Positions 15,625 to 25,164 of a stretch of 64,000 nucleotides of DNA are shown piece by piece (the first letter of the stretch is position 1; every line of letters begins with the position of its first letter). The stretch spans positions 13,308 through 77,307 of the forward strand of contig CBFIIW010000015.1 of NCBI GenBank assembly GCA_965662775.1, given 5' to 3'. Position numbers and translations under genes: made by a program. The DNA comes from UBA7985 sp002690455 (GTDB lineage: Bacteria > Pseudomonadota > Alphaproteobacteria > UBA7985). The notes beneath the pieces were generated by a model. It ran no database searches, was not told the origin of the DNA, and saw only the letters and a list, made by a program, of their open reading frames with translations.

Positions 15625-16044
15625 ATGCGCTATCTCCACACTATGGTCCGGGTTCGAGACATCGACGACAGCAAGCGTTTCTACTGCGATGGTCTTGGCC
15701 TTAAAGAGATCCGCCGATACGAGAACGAAGCCGGCCGTTTCACCCTCGTGTTTCTCGCGCCAGAAGGGCAGGAAGAGTGCCCAATTGAACTGACTTACAA
15801 TTGGGATCCTGAGGACTATCAGGGCGGGCGTAACTTTGGTCACCTGGCCTATGAGACCGGCGATATCTATGCACTTTGTCACCACCTGAACGCCATGGGC
15901 TACACCATCAACCGGCCACCAAGGGATGGGCGTATGGCCTTTGTGCGTTCACCAGACGGCATTTCCGTCGAGTTGTTGCAGGCAGGCGAGGCCCTTGCCC
16001 CAGCCGACCCATGGGCAAGCATGGACAACACAGGCTCCTGGTAA
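15625..16044 (+). CDS. gloA: Lactoylglutathione lyase-type glyoxalase I
   Basis: Glyoxalase I isomerises the methylglyoxal-glutathione hemithioacetal to S-lactoylglutathione. From the ATG at 15625 (GGGAGCAGG upstream) the protein is 139 residues, the normal size; a longer in-frame ORF from 15439 would run through the rpoH terminator and was rejected. The metal ligands of the vicinal-oxygen-chelate fold fit His5 (MRYLHTMVRV), Glu in CPIELTYNW, His in FGHLAYET and Glu in ISVELLQ. Transcription starts independently, after the terminator. Confidence 0.9.
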   Translation: MRYLHTMVRVRDIDDSKRFYCDGLGLKEIRRYENEAGRFTLVFLAPEGQEECPIELTYNWDPEDYQGGRNFGHLAYETGDIYALCHHLNAMGYTINRPPRDGRMAFVRSPDGISVELLQAGEALAPADPWASMDNTGSW

Positions 16045-16085
16045 ATGCTGCAAATCTGGCCTAGCGCGGGCTTAGTGTTCTGAAC

Positions 16086-18854
16086 ATGGGTCGCTTACTC
16101 TCACTCTTCGCCTTTTTGCTGCTGCTGCTGATGGCGCTGGCCGTCGGCGCTGTGCTTGCCCTGCCGCTGTTCCCGGTTGACCGCTTTGCTGGCCAGATCG
16201 AAGCAGCGGTGGAGGAGGCAACAGGCCTGTCGGTACAACTCAATGGTCCGATCCGGTTGGCGGCCGTGCCGGAGTTGAAATTCGATCTCGGCGATTTTGT
16301 AATCGAAGCCACTGATCCGCGCCTACCCGCTATCGTGCGGGCCGAGGCTGCGGCGCTGTCGCTAAACACCCGCGATTTGCTGCGGGGAGCGGTTAGCGTG
16401 ACCCGGATGCGGCTCAGTGGTGCCGTCGTCGACTTGCGCTTGGACGCCGATGGTGGGATCGCCGGCCTGCCTGATTTTGGTGGCAGCGGACAACAATCTG
16501 AGCGTAGCGTAGGTCTGCCCAAGGCCCTGCGGCTAGACGGCGTGGTGCTGGAACGCAGCCGTCTGCGGCTCGCTGATGCGGATGGCCAGAGACTGGTCGC
16601 GCTGACGGATATCAATATGGAAGCGGCGCTGGATGATCTGGCTGGCCCGCTGAGCCTTAGCGCGCGGGGGCAGTGGCAGGAAACGCCGATACGGTTTGAA
16701 GGCCAGGTCGACAATCTCGATCGTTTTCTGCGCACGCAAGCGGTCATGCTTGATGGCGAAATAGCATTTGCCGACGTCCGCGCCAGTGTGGTGGGTGATG
16801 TCGATTTAGCGACTGGTGAGCCGGCACTGTTTGGCTGGCGGGTCAATGCTCAGGGGCCTGATCTGAGCGATCTGCTGGGCCGGCTAGGGATTGCCCTGCC
16901 TGTTGATTCGCGCTTGCTCCCCGGCTTTGAGGCTATACTGATGTTCGACTATGATGCCGGATTACTGTCGGCCCCGCAAATCATCGCACAAGTCGGAGAT
17001 GCTCGCCTCAGTTTACCCGTCCAAGCGATCTTTTCCCCCTCCGGCCGCCTCTCTTTCGAGAGCCTCGAACCAATGAGCTTCAGCGACCCGAGCTTGAATC
17101 GCTGGCTGACCGGCAGTGTCGCGGGGCAGGGGTTGGGTTTGCCTTCTGACCCCGAATTGTTCGGGGTGACGCGGCTGCAGAGTAGCTTCAGCGGATCACT
17201 GGCGGCTGATGGTGTGCTGCGCTTGCAAGCCCGCAATACGGCAGCGGCGATCGGGGGGCAGTCTGTGCAGTTCGACAGTATGCGGCTCACCGCAAGCGCC
17301 GGGTTCTTCGCCGGGGCAAGCATAGACGGGCTGCAGGTCAGCATCCCGAGCCTGCGCCGTGTGTTGCGTACCTTCGATGCCGTCCCAGAAGGGTTGGAGC
17401 CGGGTGCGCTGGGTGCTATGACCCTGTCTGGGAATGCGCGTCTGTCCGATAGCGAAGCTTCCGTATTCAACGCAGTATTGACTCTAGACGATCAGCGCGC
17501 CCAGGGCTCGGCAAGCATCGTGTTTGACACCGTACCGGTGATTAGTGCCACGCTGGGTGGGGGCAGTCTCGACCTTAGCCCCTACCTCAATCTTCAGCCC
17601 TCTTCAGCGGACAACCGCAGGCAGCAGGCCGCCGTAGATCCGACGGCGCCTTGGGGAACAGAACCCTTTGACTTCAGCGCCTTTGGGAAGGTCAATGCAC
17701 AGATTTCTGCCTCTCTCGAAGGGCTGGATCTGGGTATCACGCGCTTTGGCCTCTCGCGTGCGAGTCTGGTACTCGAGGACGGCATCATGCAGGCGCAGGT
17801 CGATGAAACGGCCGTCTATCGTGGCGCCGCCCGGGGCCGAATACTGATCGATGCGCGAGGGCCGGTGCCTTCAATGAATGCACAACTGCAGGCCGATGCG
17901 GTACAGGCCGGCGACATTCTGCGCGACTTCCTTGGTATCGAGTTTGTCGAAGGCGCGACCCAGACCAACATCAGCCTTGCCACCCAAGGGCCGACGCCCC
18001 AGGCGTGGATGGAGAACCTTGTGGGCGGAGTTCGGACAGAGGTAGCGCCTTCTGCCTTGCGCGGGTGGGACATCCCACGTCTGGTCGACAGCCTGCGGTC
18101 GGGAACTTTACTGCAAAGCTCTGCGACCAACAGTTTCTTCATAGGTGAACAGTTCAGTACCATCCTGCAAAGGCTGGCGGCGACCGGAACCATCCAGAAC
18201 GGTGTCCTCCGCCACGAAGATTTTCTGGCCAATACCCAGGCTCTGTCAATTTCGGGGCGCGGCGATATCGATCTTGCGCGGCAGCGGTTGGACTATGGAC
18301 TTACGATCGACGTGCAGGACGGATCGCTAGTGATCCCGTTACGCATTATTGGCAGTTGGGATCAACCTGAGTTGACCATCGACGGCCCTGCACTGCTCGC
18401 TTGGCTCAAGGGTAATCCAGATGTTCTTTCAGCCATCGCTGGCTTGTGGGATCTGGATCAGTACCTGCCGGAGGGGGCCTCGGTTGCCTCTCTGGAGGCG
18501 GAAGCAAGGGCCTACATTAACGCTGAGGCCGCGCGCATTCTCACCCAGGCCCAGGCCTTTGAGCAGCAGATTGAACAGGCCGTACTCGACGAACGTAACC
18601 GCATCTCGCAGCAGTTGAGCGACGAGGCGGCTCGCCAGCGTGCCATCGTTGAGCAACAGGCAGCAGAAGCCTATGCGCAGTTGCAGGCGCAACGGGACGC
18701 CATCCAGGCGAGGGCGCAGGCGGAGATTGAGGCGGCAGAGCAGCAAGCGCTGGAAGCCCGCCGTCAGCTCGAGCAGCGCCTGCAAGATGAGGCGAACCGT
18801 GCGGTCGAAGACAGCCTCGATGCCATTGGTCTGGGTGGGTTGTTTGGGAACTAA
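16086..18854 (+). CDS. AsmA family protein with C-terminal coiled coil
   Basis: AsmA-like proteins are inner-membrane-anchored periplasmic proteins implicated in outer membrane and phospholipid homeostasis. The 922-residue protein has an N-terminal transmembrane anchor (about residues 3-30), the AsmA N-terminal domain (ATGLSVQLNGPIRLAAVPEL, VRAEAAALSLNTRDLLRG) and the C-terminal AsmA-like region (about 600-780: GRGDIDLARQRLDYGLTIDV). After about residue 805 it continues with ~110 residues rich in Ala, Glu, Gln and Arg in heptad-like order, unlike AsmA. It starts 41 nt after the glyoxalase gene and is convergent with ppx. Confidence 0.88.
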   Translation: MGRLLSLFAFLLLLLMALAVGAVLALPLFPVDRFAGQIEAAVEEATGLSVQLNGPIRLAAVPELKFDLGDFVIEATDPRLPAIVRAEAAALSLNTRDLLRGAVSVTRMRLSGAVVDLRLDADGGIAGLPDFGGSGQQSERSVGLPKALRLDGVVLERSRLRLADADGQRLVALTDINMEAALDDLAGPLSLSARGQWQETPIRFEGQVDNLDRFLRTQAVMLDGEIAFADVRASVVGDVDLATGEPALFGWRVNAQGPDLSDLLGRLGIALPVDSRLLPGFEAILMFDYDAGLLSAPQIIAQVGDARLSLPVQAIFSPSGRLSFESLEPMSFSDPSLNRWLTGSVAGQGLGLPSDPELFGVTRLQSSFSGSLAADGVLRLQARNTAAAIGGQSVQFDSMRLTASAGFFAGASIDGLQVSIPSLRRVLRTFDAVPEGLEPGALGAMTLSGNARLSDSEASVFNAVLTLDDQRAQGSASIVFDTVPVISATLGGGSLDLSPYLNLQPSSADNRRQQAAVDPTAPWGTEPFDFSAFGKVNAQISASLEGLDLGITRFGLSRASLVLEDGIMQAQVDETAVYRGAARGRILIDARGPVPSMNAQLQADAVQAGDILRDFLGIEFVEGATQTNISLATQGPTPQAWMENLVGGVRTEVAPSALRGWDIPRLVDSLRSGTLLQSSATNSFFIGEQFSTILQRLAATGTIQNGVLRHEDFLANTQALSISGRGDIDLARQRLDYGLTIDVQDGSLVIPLRIIGSWDQPELTIDGPALLAWLKGNPDVLSAIAGLWDLDQYLPEGASVASLEAEARAYINAEAARILTQAQAFEQQIEQAVLDERNRISQQLSDEAARQRAIVEQQAAEAYAQLQAQRDAIQARAQAEIEAAEQQALEARRQLEQRLQDEANRAVEDSLDAIGLGGLFGN

Positions 18855-18904
18855 TGCTCGAACCAACCGCGCGTCAGGCTTAGCGCGAGCGATTTCCTCG
18901 TCGG

Positions 18905-19903
18905 TCAACGCGTACCGGGCGGTTCGTCAAGGTTTAGGGTGAACTGACGGTCATCGTGAGTGACGTTGAACCGCTCTTGCCGGACCCAGTCGACCAGCAG
19001 GCCTTCTCGGATTCCATATTGGGAAAAGCGTACATGAGACACCTTGCTTTGTCGGATCAGCCGGCGGAGTACCAAGGCGGCGTAGGGCAGTGTGTCGGCA
19101 CGGTCCGGTCGCCGGATGTAGGGGCGCATGCGGTCTGGTTTTTCCCTGATGATTTGCGCAGCGAAACGGCGAGCCTTGCGACCCTTGAGGCCATAGCCTT
19201 CGATCAACTGCGGCAGGGGCTCGCGCTGGATCAGGCGGTGCAGGGTAGCCATGGCCCGCCACGACCCCCCGACAAGATGCAGGGTTTCATCCTCGCAATC
19301 GTGGAGGAAATCCACACGCTTCAGCGACTCACGGATAAGTTTCCGTGCGCGTTGGTGTTTGCCGCCTGACTGTTCAAGCAGTCGCAGTACCCCCAGTGGC
19401 AGCGACGTCATGGATGAATCCTCACCTCGGCTGAGTTCCAGTGAACCTCCGCCAAGATCGGCGAACAGGCCGCTAGCCTGTGGCGCGCCAAACTGCACCC
19501 CAAGCGTGGCGTAGTAGGCTTCTTCTTCTCCGGTCAGAACCCGTGGTGGCGCGCCGAAGGCGCGGGCGATCAGGTTGATTAGACGGTCGGCGTTGCGGGC
19601 ATCACGCACAGCCGCAGTAGCGAGCACGTCGATGTAGGCGTTGGGGGCCTCCTTGGCCAGGGCGCGCCGGAAGTCACGAATGGCGCGGCATGCGTGAGCA
19701 AGGTTTGCCGCTTGCATCTCGCCGGTTGCCGCCAATCCGTGGCCCAGTCGGCAGGGCTCGCGCATATTAAACACCTCACGCCAGTTGGACCAGCGGGGTT
19801 CCAGGTCTATGCTTTGCTTTCGGAACAGGACCAACCGGACAGTGTTGGACCCGATGTCCAGCACACCCAGAGGCGGGACGCTATGGTGTTCGGCGATGCG
19901 CAC
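18905..19903 (-). CDS. ppx: Exopolyphosphatase/guanosine pentaphosphatase (Ppx/GppA)
   Basis: Ppx/GppA enzymes remove terminal phosphate from polyphosphate or convert pppGpp to ppGpp. The 332-residue protein has the actin-like phosphate motif VLDIGSNTVRLVLF (residues ~14-27), ATAAVRDARNADRLI, the catalytic-region TGEEEAYYATLGV and the second phosphate motif FADLGGGSLEL near residue 147. It is short, lacking the C-terminal HD-like part of E. coli Ppx. It starts 20 nt after the ppk stop, so the pair is probably co-transcribed and acts on the same polymer. Confidence 0.92.
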   Translation of the reverse strand: MRIAEHHSVPPLGVLDIGSNTVRLVLFRKQSIDLEPRWSNWREVFNMREPCRLGHGLAATGEMQAANLAHACRAIRDFRRALAKEAPNAYIDVLATAAVRDARNADRLINLIARAFGAPPRVLTGEEEAYYATLGVQFGAPQASGLFADLGGGSLELSRGEDSSMTSLPLGVLRLLEQSGGKHQRARKLIRESLKRVDFLHDCEDETLHLVGGSWRAMATLHRLIQREPLPQLIEGYGLKGRKARRFAAQIIREKPDRMRPYIRRPDRADTLPYAALVLRRLIRQSKVSHVRFSQYGIREGLLVDWVRQERFNVTHDDRQFTLNLDEPPGTR

Positions 19904-19923
19904 TGGTCCTCATGAGCTCCTGT

Positions 19924-22188
19924 TCAGGTGCCCATGCCCCTTGTTTTGACTTCGGCCCCTGTTTGGTTGGCGAGGTTGGGCTTGATGTTGTTCTTAACTT
20001 TATTTTTGCCCTTTATCTTTCCTTTGCCCTTTCCCTTTCCGCTGCTGCCAGCGCGCCCTCGCCCGGACAGGCTTGGATTTTCCATGAAATATTGATGGCT
20101 GGAAATGGACTTCGAGGCTTCGGCTGTGCGATGGACATAACTGCCGTCGGACCGCAGGACCCATGTGTTAGCGGTATCCCGCAGATTAGTCATCATGATC
20201 TCGTCGAGAATCTGCTGGTGCACGGTTTCATTGAGGATTGGGATTAGGGTTTCGACCCGTCGGTTTATGTTGCGTGGCATCCAGTCAGCCGAGGAAATGA
20301 ACACGCGCGCTTGGCGTGACGGCAGGGTCGCGCCGTTCGCAAAGCAACAGATGCGGGAGTGTTCCAGGAAACGACCGATGATAGAGGTGACGGAGATGGT
20401 TTCCGAAAGCCCTTTGATCCCTGGTCGCAGGCAGCAGATGCCCCTGATGACCAGCTCGATCTTCACACCGGCCTGAGAGGCGACATAGAGGGCGTCAATG
20501 ATCTCCGGATCGACCAGAGAATTCATTTTTGCCCAGATCCCGGACGGCTCACCCGCCCGCGCAGCAGCAGTCTCCCCGTTAATCGCGTCCATCAGCGTTT
20601 CGCGCATATTCAGTGGCGCCAGCGAAAGCCGGTTCATCGCTGATGGGACGGCGTAGGAGGTCATATAGTTAAACAGCCGCCCTGCATCCTGCGCGAATTC
20701 GACATCATCGGTGAAGTAAGACAAATCCGTGTAGATGCGCGCGGTGATTGGGTGGTAGTTGCCAGTGCCGAAGTGGCAGTAGGTGCGCATACCCCCGGCT
20801 TCCCGGCGCGCCACGAGACTGACCTTGGCGTGGGTCTTCAGTTCGAGGAAGCCATAGACGACTTGTACGCCTGCGCGTTCCATGTCCCGCGCCCAGCGGA
20901 TGTTGGCTTCTTCGTCGAAGCGAGCCTTGAGTTCGACCAGCGCAGTAACCGATTTGCCGGCTTCAGCCGCTTGCTTGAGCGCCGAGATGATCGGGCTATC
21001 GTTCGATGTCCGATAGAGCGTCTGCTTGATTGCCACAACATCGGGGTCAGCGGCGGCTTGATGGAGGAAACGCACCACCACGTCGAAGCTCTCGAACGGA
21101 TGGTGGATGACAAAATCCTTAGCCCGGATCGCGGCGAAGCAGTCGCCGTCGAAGTCACGCACGCGGTCGGGGTAGCGGGGTTCGTAGGGCTGGAATTTGA
21201 GCTCAGGACGGTCGATGTCGCAGATTTCGCTGAGCTGAGCGAGGTTGATATCGCGGCCCATGCGAACGCAGTCCTCTTGTTCAAGCCCAAATTCTTCAAG
21301 CAGTGCAGTCACCAGATGATCAGGCACACGGTCGTCAACGTTGATCGAAACCGAGTCACCCCGCGTTCGCCGCTTGAGGGCGGTTTCAAACAGCCGAACG
21401 AGATCTTCGGCCTCTTCCGCAAGCTCAATGTCACTGTCGCGGAACAGTTGGAAAAACCCGGGATTTTCGACCCGGAACCCGGGGAACAAATGGTCGAGGT
21501 AGATGTGAAGGACCTCGGCCGCGGGAACGATGCGCGAATGCCCCTTTGGGTTGCGGGGCAGTCGGATGAAACCGGGCATATCTGACGGGATCATCAGCAG
21601 GCCGGTGAAGCGGCGATTGTCGCTTTGCCGGGTCAGTTCCATGACCATGGAAACCGCAAGATTCCGGATGAAGGGAAACGGATGCGAAGGGTCGACCGAG
21701 ATCGGTGTCAGCACCGGCAGCCATTCAGTCTCAAAGGTTTCTTCAAGGTGTTGACGTTCACTGTCAGACAATTCGCTGCGGTCGATAATATCGATATTTC
21801 GCTGCTTCAACTCATTCCGCAAATCGTGCCAGACTTCGAGTTGGCGGAGCTGCAGGTCACGGACCCGTGCGGCGGTCATGGCGACCTGCTGAGCCGAGGT
21901 CAGGCCCTCGGGTGAGTGAGTGTCCATCCGCGCGCGGACCTGTGCCTTGAGTCCGGCGAAGCGCACCATGATGAATTCTTCGAGGTTGGTCGCCGAAATG
22001 GCGACGAAGCGCAGGCGCTCCAACAGCGGATGCTGTTCGCGTTGGGCTTCGGCGAGAACGCGCTCATTGAATCCCAGCCAGGATATCTCCCGATTGATGA
22101 AGCGCTCAGGTGCATCCATGCCGATCTGTTCAGCCAGCAGCAGGGGTTCCAGATCGTCGCGGTCTGGTGCTGTCAATGGCTTGTCCAT
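19924..22188 (-). CDS. ppk1: Polyphosphate kinase 1 with lysine-rich tail
   Basis: PPK1 polymerises the gamma-phosphate of ATP into inorganic polyphosphate. I start it at the ATG at 22188 (GGAGGGGGAA upstream), giving 754 residues; an in-frame start 16 codons earlier lacks such a site. N-terminal ERFINREISWLGFNERVLAEA, the phospho-histidine segment LKTHAKVSLV, HFGTGNYHPITARIYTDL and the late SADWMPRNINRRVE are all present. The last ~45 residues are a family-atypical extension rich in Gly and Lys (GKGKGKGKIKGKNKVKN). It sits between the MATE gene and ppx in one minus-strand cluster. Confidence 0.95.
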   Translation of the reverse strand: MDKPLTAPDRDDLEPLLLAEQIGMDAPERFINREISWLGFNERVLAEAQREQHPLLERLRFVAISATNLEEFIMVRFAGLKAQVRARMDTHSPEGLTSAQQVAMTAARVRDLQLRQLEVWHDLRNELKQRNIDIIDRSELSDSERQHLEETFETEWLPVLTPISVDPSHPFPFIRNLAVSMVMELTRQSDNRRFTGLLMIPSDMPGFIRLPRNPKGHSRIVPAAEVLHIYLDHLFPGFRVENPGFFQLFRDSDIELAEEAEDLVRLFETALKRRTRGDSVSINVDDRVPDHLVTALLEEFGLEQEDCVRMGRDINLAQLSEICDIDRPELKFQPYEPRYPDRVRDFDGDCFAAIRAKDFVIHHPFESFDVVVRFLHQAAADPDVVAIKQTLYRTSNDSPIISALKQAAEAGKSVTALVELKARFDEEANIRWARDMERAGVQVVYGFLELKTHAKVSLVARREAGGMRTYCHFGTGNYHPITARIYTDLSYFTDDVEFAQDAGRLFNYMTSYAVPSAMNRLSLAPLNMRETLMDAINGETAAARAGEPSGIWAKMNSLVDPEIIDALYVASQAGVKIELVIRGICCLRPGIKGLSETISVTSIIGRFLEHSRICCFANGATLPSRQARVFISSADWMPRNINRRVETLIPILNETVHQQILDEIMMTNLRDTANTWVLRSDGSYVHRTAEASKSISSHQYFMENPSLSGRGRAGSSGKGKGKGKIKGKNKVKNNIKPNLANQTGAEVKTRGMGT

Positions 22189-22216
22189 ATGGCTTCCCCC
22201 TCCGTTAATGCGGTTA

Positions 22217-23776
22217 TCAGGCGGTCGGGGTAGCAAACTCCCGACTGATGACGCGTTTCATGCGTCCGGGAGTATACCACAGGGCGAACAGGCCACAGCC
22301 CCACGCCACTGCACCGTAACCGATCCAAAAGGCAAATAAGTTACCCGGCGCCAATCGCGCAACCAGGAGGTAGACGATAAACGGCCCAGCAACCAGCCGG
22401 ACGCAATTGATGAGCATGGCGAAAAGCGGCCGTTTCATGCCCTGCAGCGTCCCGGAATTCATGAATACCAGCGCAAAGGCAGGGAGAAGGAAGGCCGAAA
22501 CTGACAGCATGCCCGATGACACCTGCAGGGTTTCGTCCGACCTGTTGATCCAAGATGGGAACAGACTGTGACCAGCAAATTGGATGACCATACCGATGAG
22601 AGTGATGACGAGTGCACTGACCAGCGCCAACCGGTAAGCACGCCAGATCCGCTCTTCCTTGCGGGCTCCGAGATTGTTACCGACAATGGAGATCAGCGCC
22701 AGTTCCAACCCAATGACAGGCAGCAGCAGGAGCTGTTCGATCCGGGCAGCGTTCATGTAGCCGTTGACGGCTGCTTCACCTGCCTCAGCCGGGGACATGG
22801 TTGCGAGGAGGACGCTCCCGGCCTGTTTGGCGATTTCAGGCACGAAGAACTGGATCGAGATGAAGCCGCCAGCAATCAGCAGCATGTTCACGGCGGCGGG
22901 AACGCCTTGGCCGATCACTTGGCTGAGCAGGGGCCAGAACGGGACGAATTCTCGCAGCTTCAAGCCCTCGAAGATCCCGGTCCGGAGCGCCACGATCATA
23001 ACCACGGCAGCGCCTGCAAGCTGTGTAAAGACGGTCGCCCAAGCCAGGCCGGCCACGCCCAATTCAGGCAGGAAGTTCGGTAGATCAACGCTGAGGCCAT
23101 AGAGGCTGAATGGCGTGCCGCCAAAGACAAGGATGGGGTCGAGGATCAGGTTGGCAAAAAAGGCTACGACCTGAACGATACCGAAGGTAGTGAAATCGCC
23201 TTTTGCGCTGAGGATGGCGTTGAACACGGAAATCACGATCAGCACCGGAGCAAGAAAAACAATGGGGTAGATGTAGGCCAGTCCGAGGCGCACTGCCTCT
23301 GCATTCCCGCCGGACAACACGTCGTAGTAGAGCGCGAGAACCGTGCCTTCGCGACCAGGCACCGGGAACGCAACAGCAAACAGGAACAGCGAGATTCCAA
23401 CCAAAACGCCTGCAATCATCGCCTGCGCAACGATATGCCGCGCGCGGTCCTGATCCTTGCCGCCTAGTGCGTTGGCGACCAGTGCGGTTGTCCCTTGCAT
23501 CAGCCCGATAGAGAAGGCCTGCATCAGGAAGAACGGACCGAAAGAGCGCGCTAGTGCAGCGCCGGTAGCATTCGCAGCCTCTCCTGCGACCGGATATTGG
23601 TTCGCCCAGATCGTGTCGACTAGATTGTAGGCGATCATGAAGAAGAACCCGATCCCTGCGGGCAGGGCCAGCATAATCAAGAGGCGGCCGATGGGGTCTT
23701 GGGTCAGGTCAGGGCCTCGGCGTTTGGCGGCCGTGGACGCCGCCTCGGGCCAGGTTTTATTCGCTTTCGCCGTCAT
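22217..23776 (-). CDS. MATE family efflux transporter
   Basis: MATE proteins export drugs or metabolites in exchange for H+ or Na+ through the inner membrane. The 519-residue protein has about twelve hydrophobic helices in two similar halves, with family stretches PIGRLLIMLALPAGIGFFF at the N-terminus, GGKDQDRARHIVAQA near residue 105, and the mirrored GNNLGARKEERIWRAYR near residue 368. It ends 28 nt before the ppk start with no terminator visible, suggesting one transcript MATE-ppk-ppx. The substrate is unknown. Confidence 0.9.
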   Translation of the reverse strand: MTAKANKTWPEAASTAAKRRGPDLTQDPIGRLLIMLALPAGIGFFFMIAYNLVDTIWANQYPVAGEAANATGAALARSFGPFFLMQAFSIGLMQGTTALVANALGGKDQDRARHIVAQAMIAGVLVGISLFLFAVAFPVPGREGTVLALYYDVLSGGNAEAVRLGLAYIYPIVFLAPVLIVISVFNAILSAKGDFTTFGIVQVVAFFANLILDPILVFGGTPFSLYGLSVDLPNFLPELGVAGLAWATVFTQLAGAAVVMIVALRTGIFEGLKLREFVPFWPLLSQVIGQGVPAAVNMLLIAGGFISIQFFVPEIAKQAGSVLLATMSPAEAGEAAVNGYMNAARIEQLLLLPVIGLELALISIVGNNLGARKEERIWRAYRLALVSALVITLIGMVIQFAGHSLFPSWINRSDETLQVSSGMLSVSAFLLPAFALVFMNSGTLQGMKRPLFAMLINCVRLVAGPFIVYLLVARLAPGNLFAFWIGYGAVAWGCGLFALWYTPGRMKRVISREFATPTA

Positions 23777-23898
23777 GGGTGGTCCTGAAAAAGAGGGGTG
23801 CGGGCATAGCCCTGCTTGACCTCTAGAAGTAGATTACAGGCTTCGAGTTACAACAGAGAATTCGTGGCGGCTGCAATGATTCAGCAAGCCTTCGGCAG

Positions 23899-25074
23899 CT
23901 ACAGGGCGGCGGTATAGATCGCCAGTGCGGCTTCGTACGTCATCTCCCTTGGGTTGTTCTGCAGCAAACGCGTCTGTTTCATTGCATCTTCGGCCAGTTT
24001 CGGCAGATCATTGTGGGAAATGCCAACTGCACGCAGGCTGGGGTCAACACCGCAATCGGCCGTCAGTTGCACCATGAAGTCGATGAAAGTTCCAGCGCGC
24101 GCCGTATCGCTCTTGGTTTGTTCAGCCGCCTCAGGAACCAGAAGCGCCGCCAGATCGGCGTAGAGCGCGGGGCTGGTTTCGGCATTGAAGCGCAGCACGG
24201 GCGCCAGGACTTGCGTATTCGAGAGACCGTGGGGAACGTGAAACAATGCGCCAATCGGATAGGCCAGCGCGTGGACCGCGGCAACCGGCGCATTGGCAAA
24301 GGCCTGTCCGGCCAGCATTGCCCCCAACAGCATGTCGCCCCGGGCTGTCAGATCGCTGCCGTCTTTCATGGCGCGGGGCAGGCCGCCGGCCAGCAGCTTG
24401 AGTGCTTGCTGAGCAAGATTGTCAGAGATGGGGTTTTTCCGAACCCGGCTGGTATAGGCTTCGATGGCGTGAACCATGGCATCGATACCGGTGTGGGCCG
24501 TGACATGGGGTGGCAGGCCGCATGTCAGCCGCGGATCAAGCACGGCACCATCGGCATAGAGGACGGGATCGACAACACCGAGCTTCATTTCTGCACCGAC
24601 GGTCACGATTGCGATCGGCGTGACCTCCGAACCTGTACCGGCGGTCGTAGGTACCTGAAACAGTGGCAATCGCCCGCCAGGAACACGGCTGCGGTCGACT
24701 TGCGAGACCCCGTACATCTCGCGCAGCGGTTGCTGGGCGCGGACGAGCAGAGCAACCAGCTTGGCGGTGTCCATGGGACTGCCACCGCCAAAGCCGACTA
24801 TAGCCTCCGCCTTGAAATCTCTTGCGGCCTTAACGGCGGACAGGACTTTAGTTTCCGGCGGGTCAGCTTCAACGTCGTCGTAAATTGCGACGGTCAGGCC
24901 ACGGGCCTCAAGTCCAGCCACTACCGGTCCAACCAGCCCGGCACCGACAACGCCCGGGTCGGTAATCAGCATCAGCCGCCGAGCGCCGTAACCCTCGACC
25001 ATCGGCGCCAGTGCTTCGGCCGCCGACTCGCCGAACCTCAGGTTTGGTACGGTCTGGAATGAAAAGACTGACAT
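23899..25074 (-). CDS. Iron-containing alcohol dehydrogenase
   Basis: A 391-residue group III (iron-type) alcohol dehydrogenase, oxidising or reducing an alcohol/aldehyde pair with NAD(P). Visible are the nucleotide-binding VGFGGGSPMDTAKLVALL (about residues 93-110), PTTAGTGSEVTPIAIV (about 142-157), the first metal-ligand region HTGIDAMVHAIEAYTS (about 193-208), and the later ligands in AVHALAYPIGALFHVPHG (about 263-280). GGGAGCAAGG precedes the ATG. It diverges from the nitronate monooxygenase gene over 90 nt. The physiological substrate cannot be predicted. Confidence 0.92.
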   Translation of the reverse strand: MSVFSFQTVPNLRFGESAAEALAPMVEGYGARRLMLITDPGVVGAGLVGPVVAGLEARGLTVAIYDDVEADPPETKVLSAVKAARDFKAEAIVGFGGGSPMDTAKLVALLVRAQQPLREMYGVSQVDRSRVPGGRLPLFQVPTTAGTGSEVTPIAIVTVGAEMKLGVVDPVLYADGAVLDPRLTCGLPPHVTAHTGIDAMVHAIEAYTSRVRKNPISDNLAQQALKLLAGGLPRAMKDGSDLTARGDMLLGAMLAGQAFANAPVAAVHALAYPIGALFHVPHGLSNTQVLAPVLRFNAETSPALYADLAALLVPEAAEQTKSDTARAGTFIDFMVQLTADCGVDPSLRAVGISHNDLPKLAEDAMKQTRLLQNNPREMTYEAALAIYTAAL

Positions 25075-25164
25075 CGACCTTGCTCCCGGTTTGTTAGAGC
25101 TTAATTTTTAACGGATACATGTCACGCAGTACGCGATAGACGATACCCGAGGAGGCCCCATACT

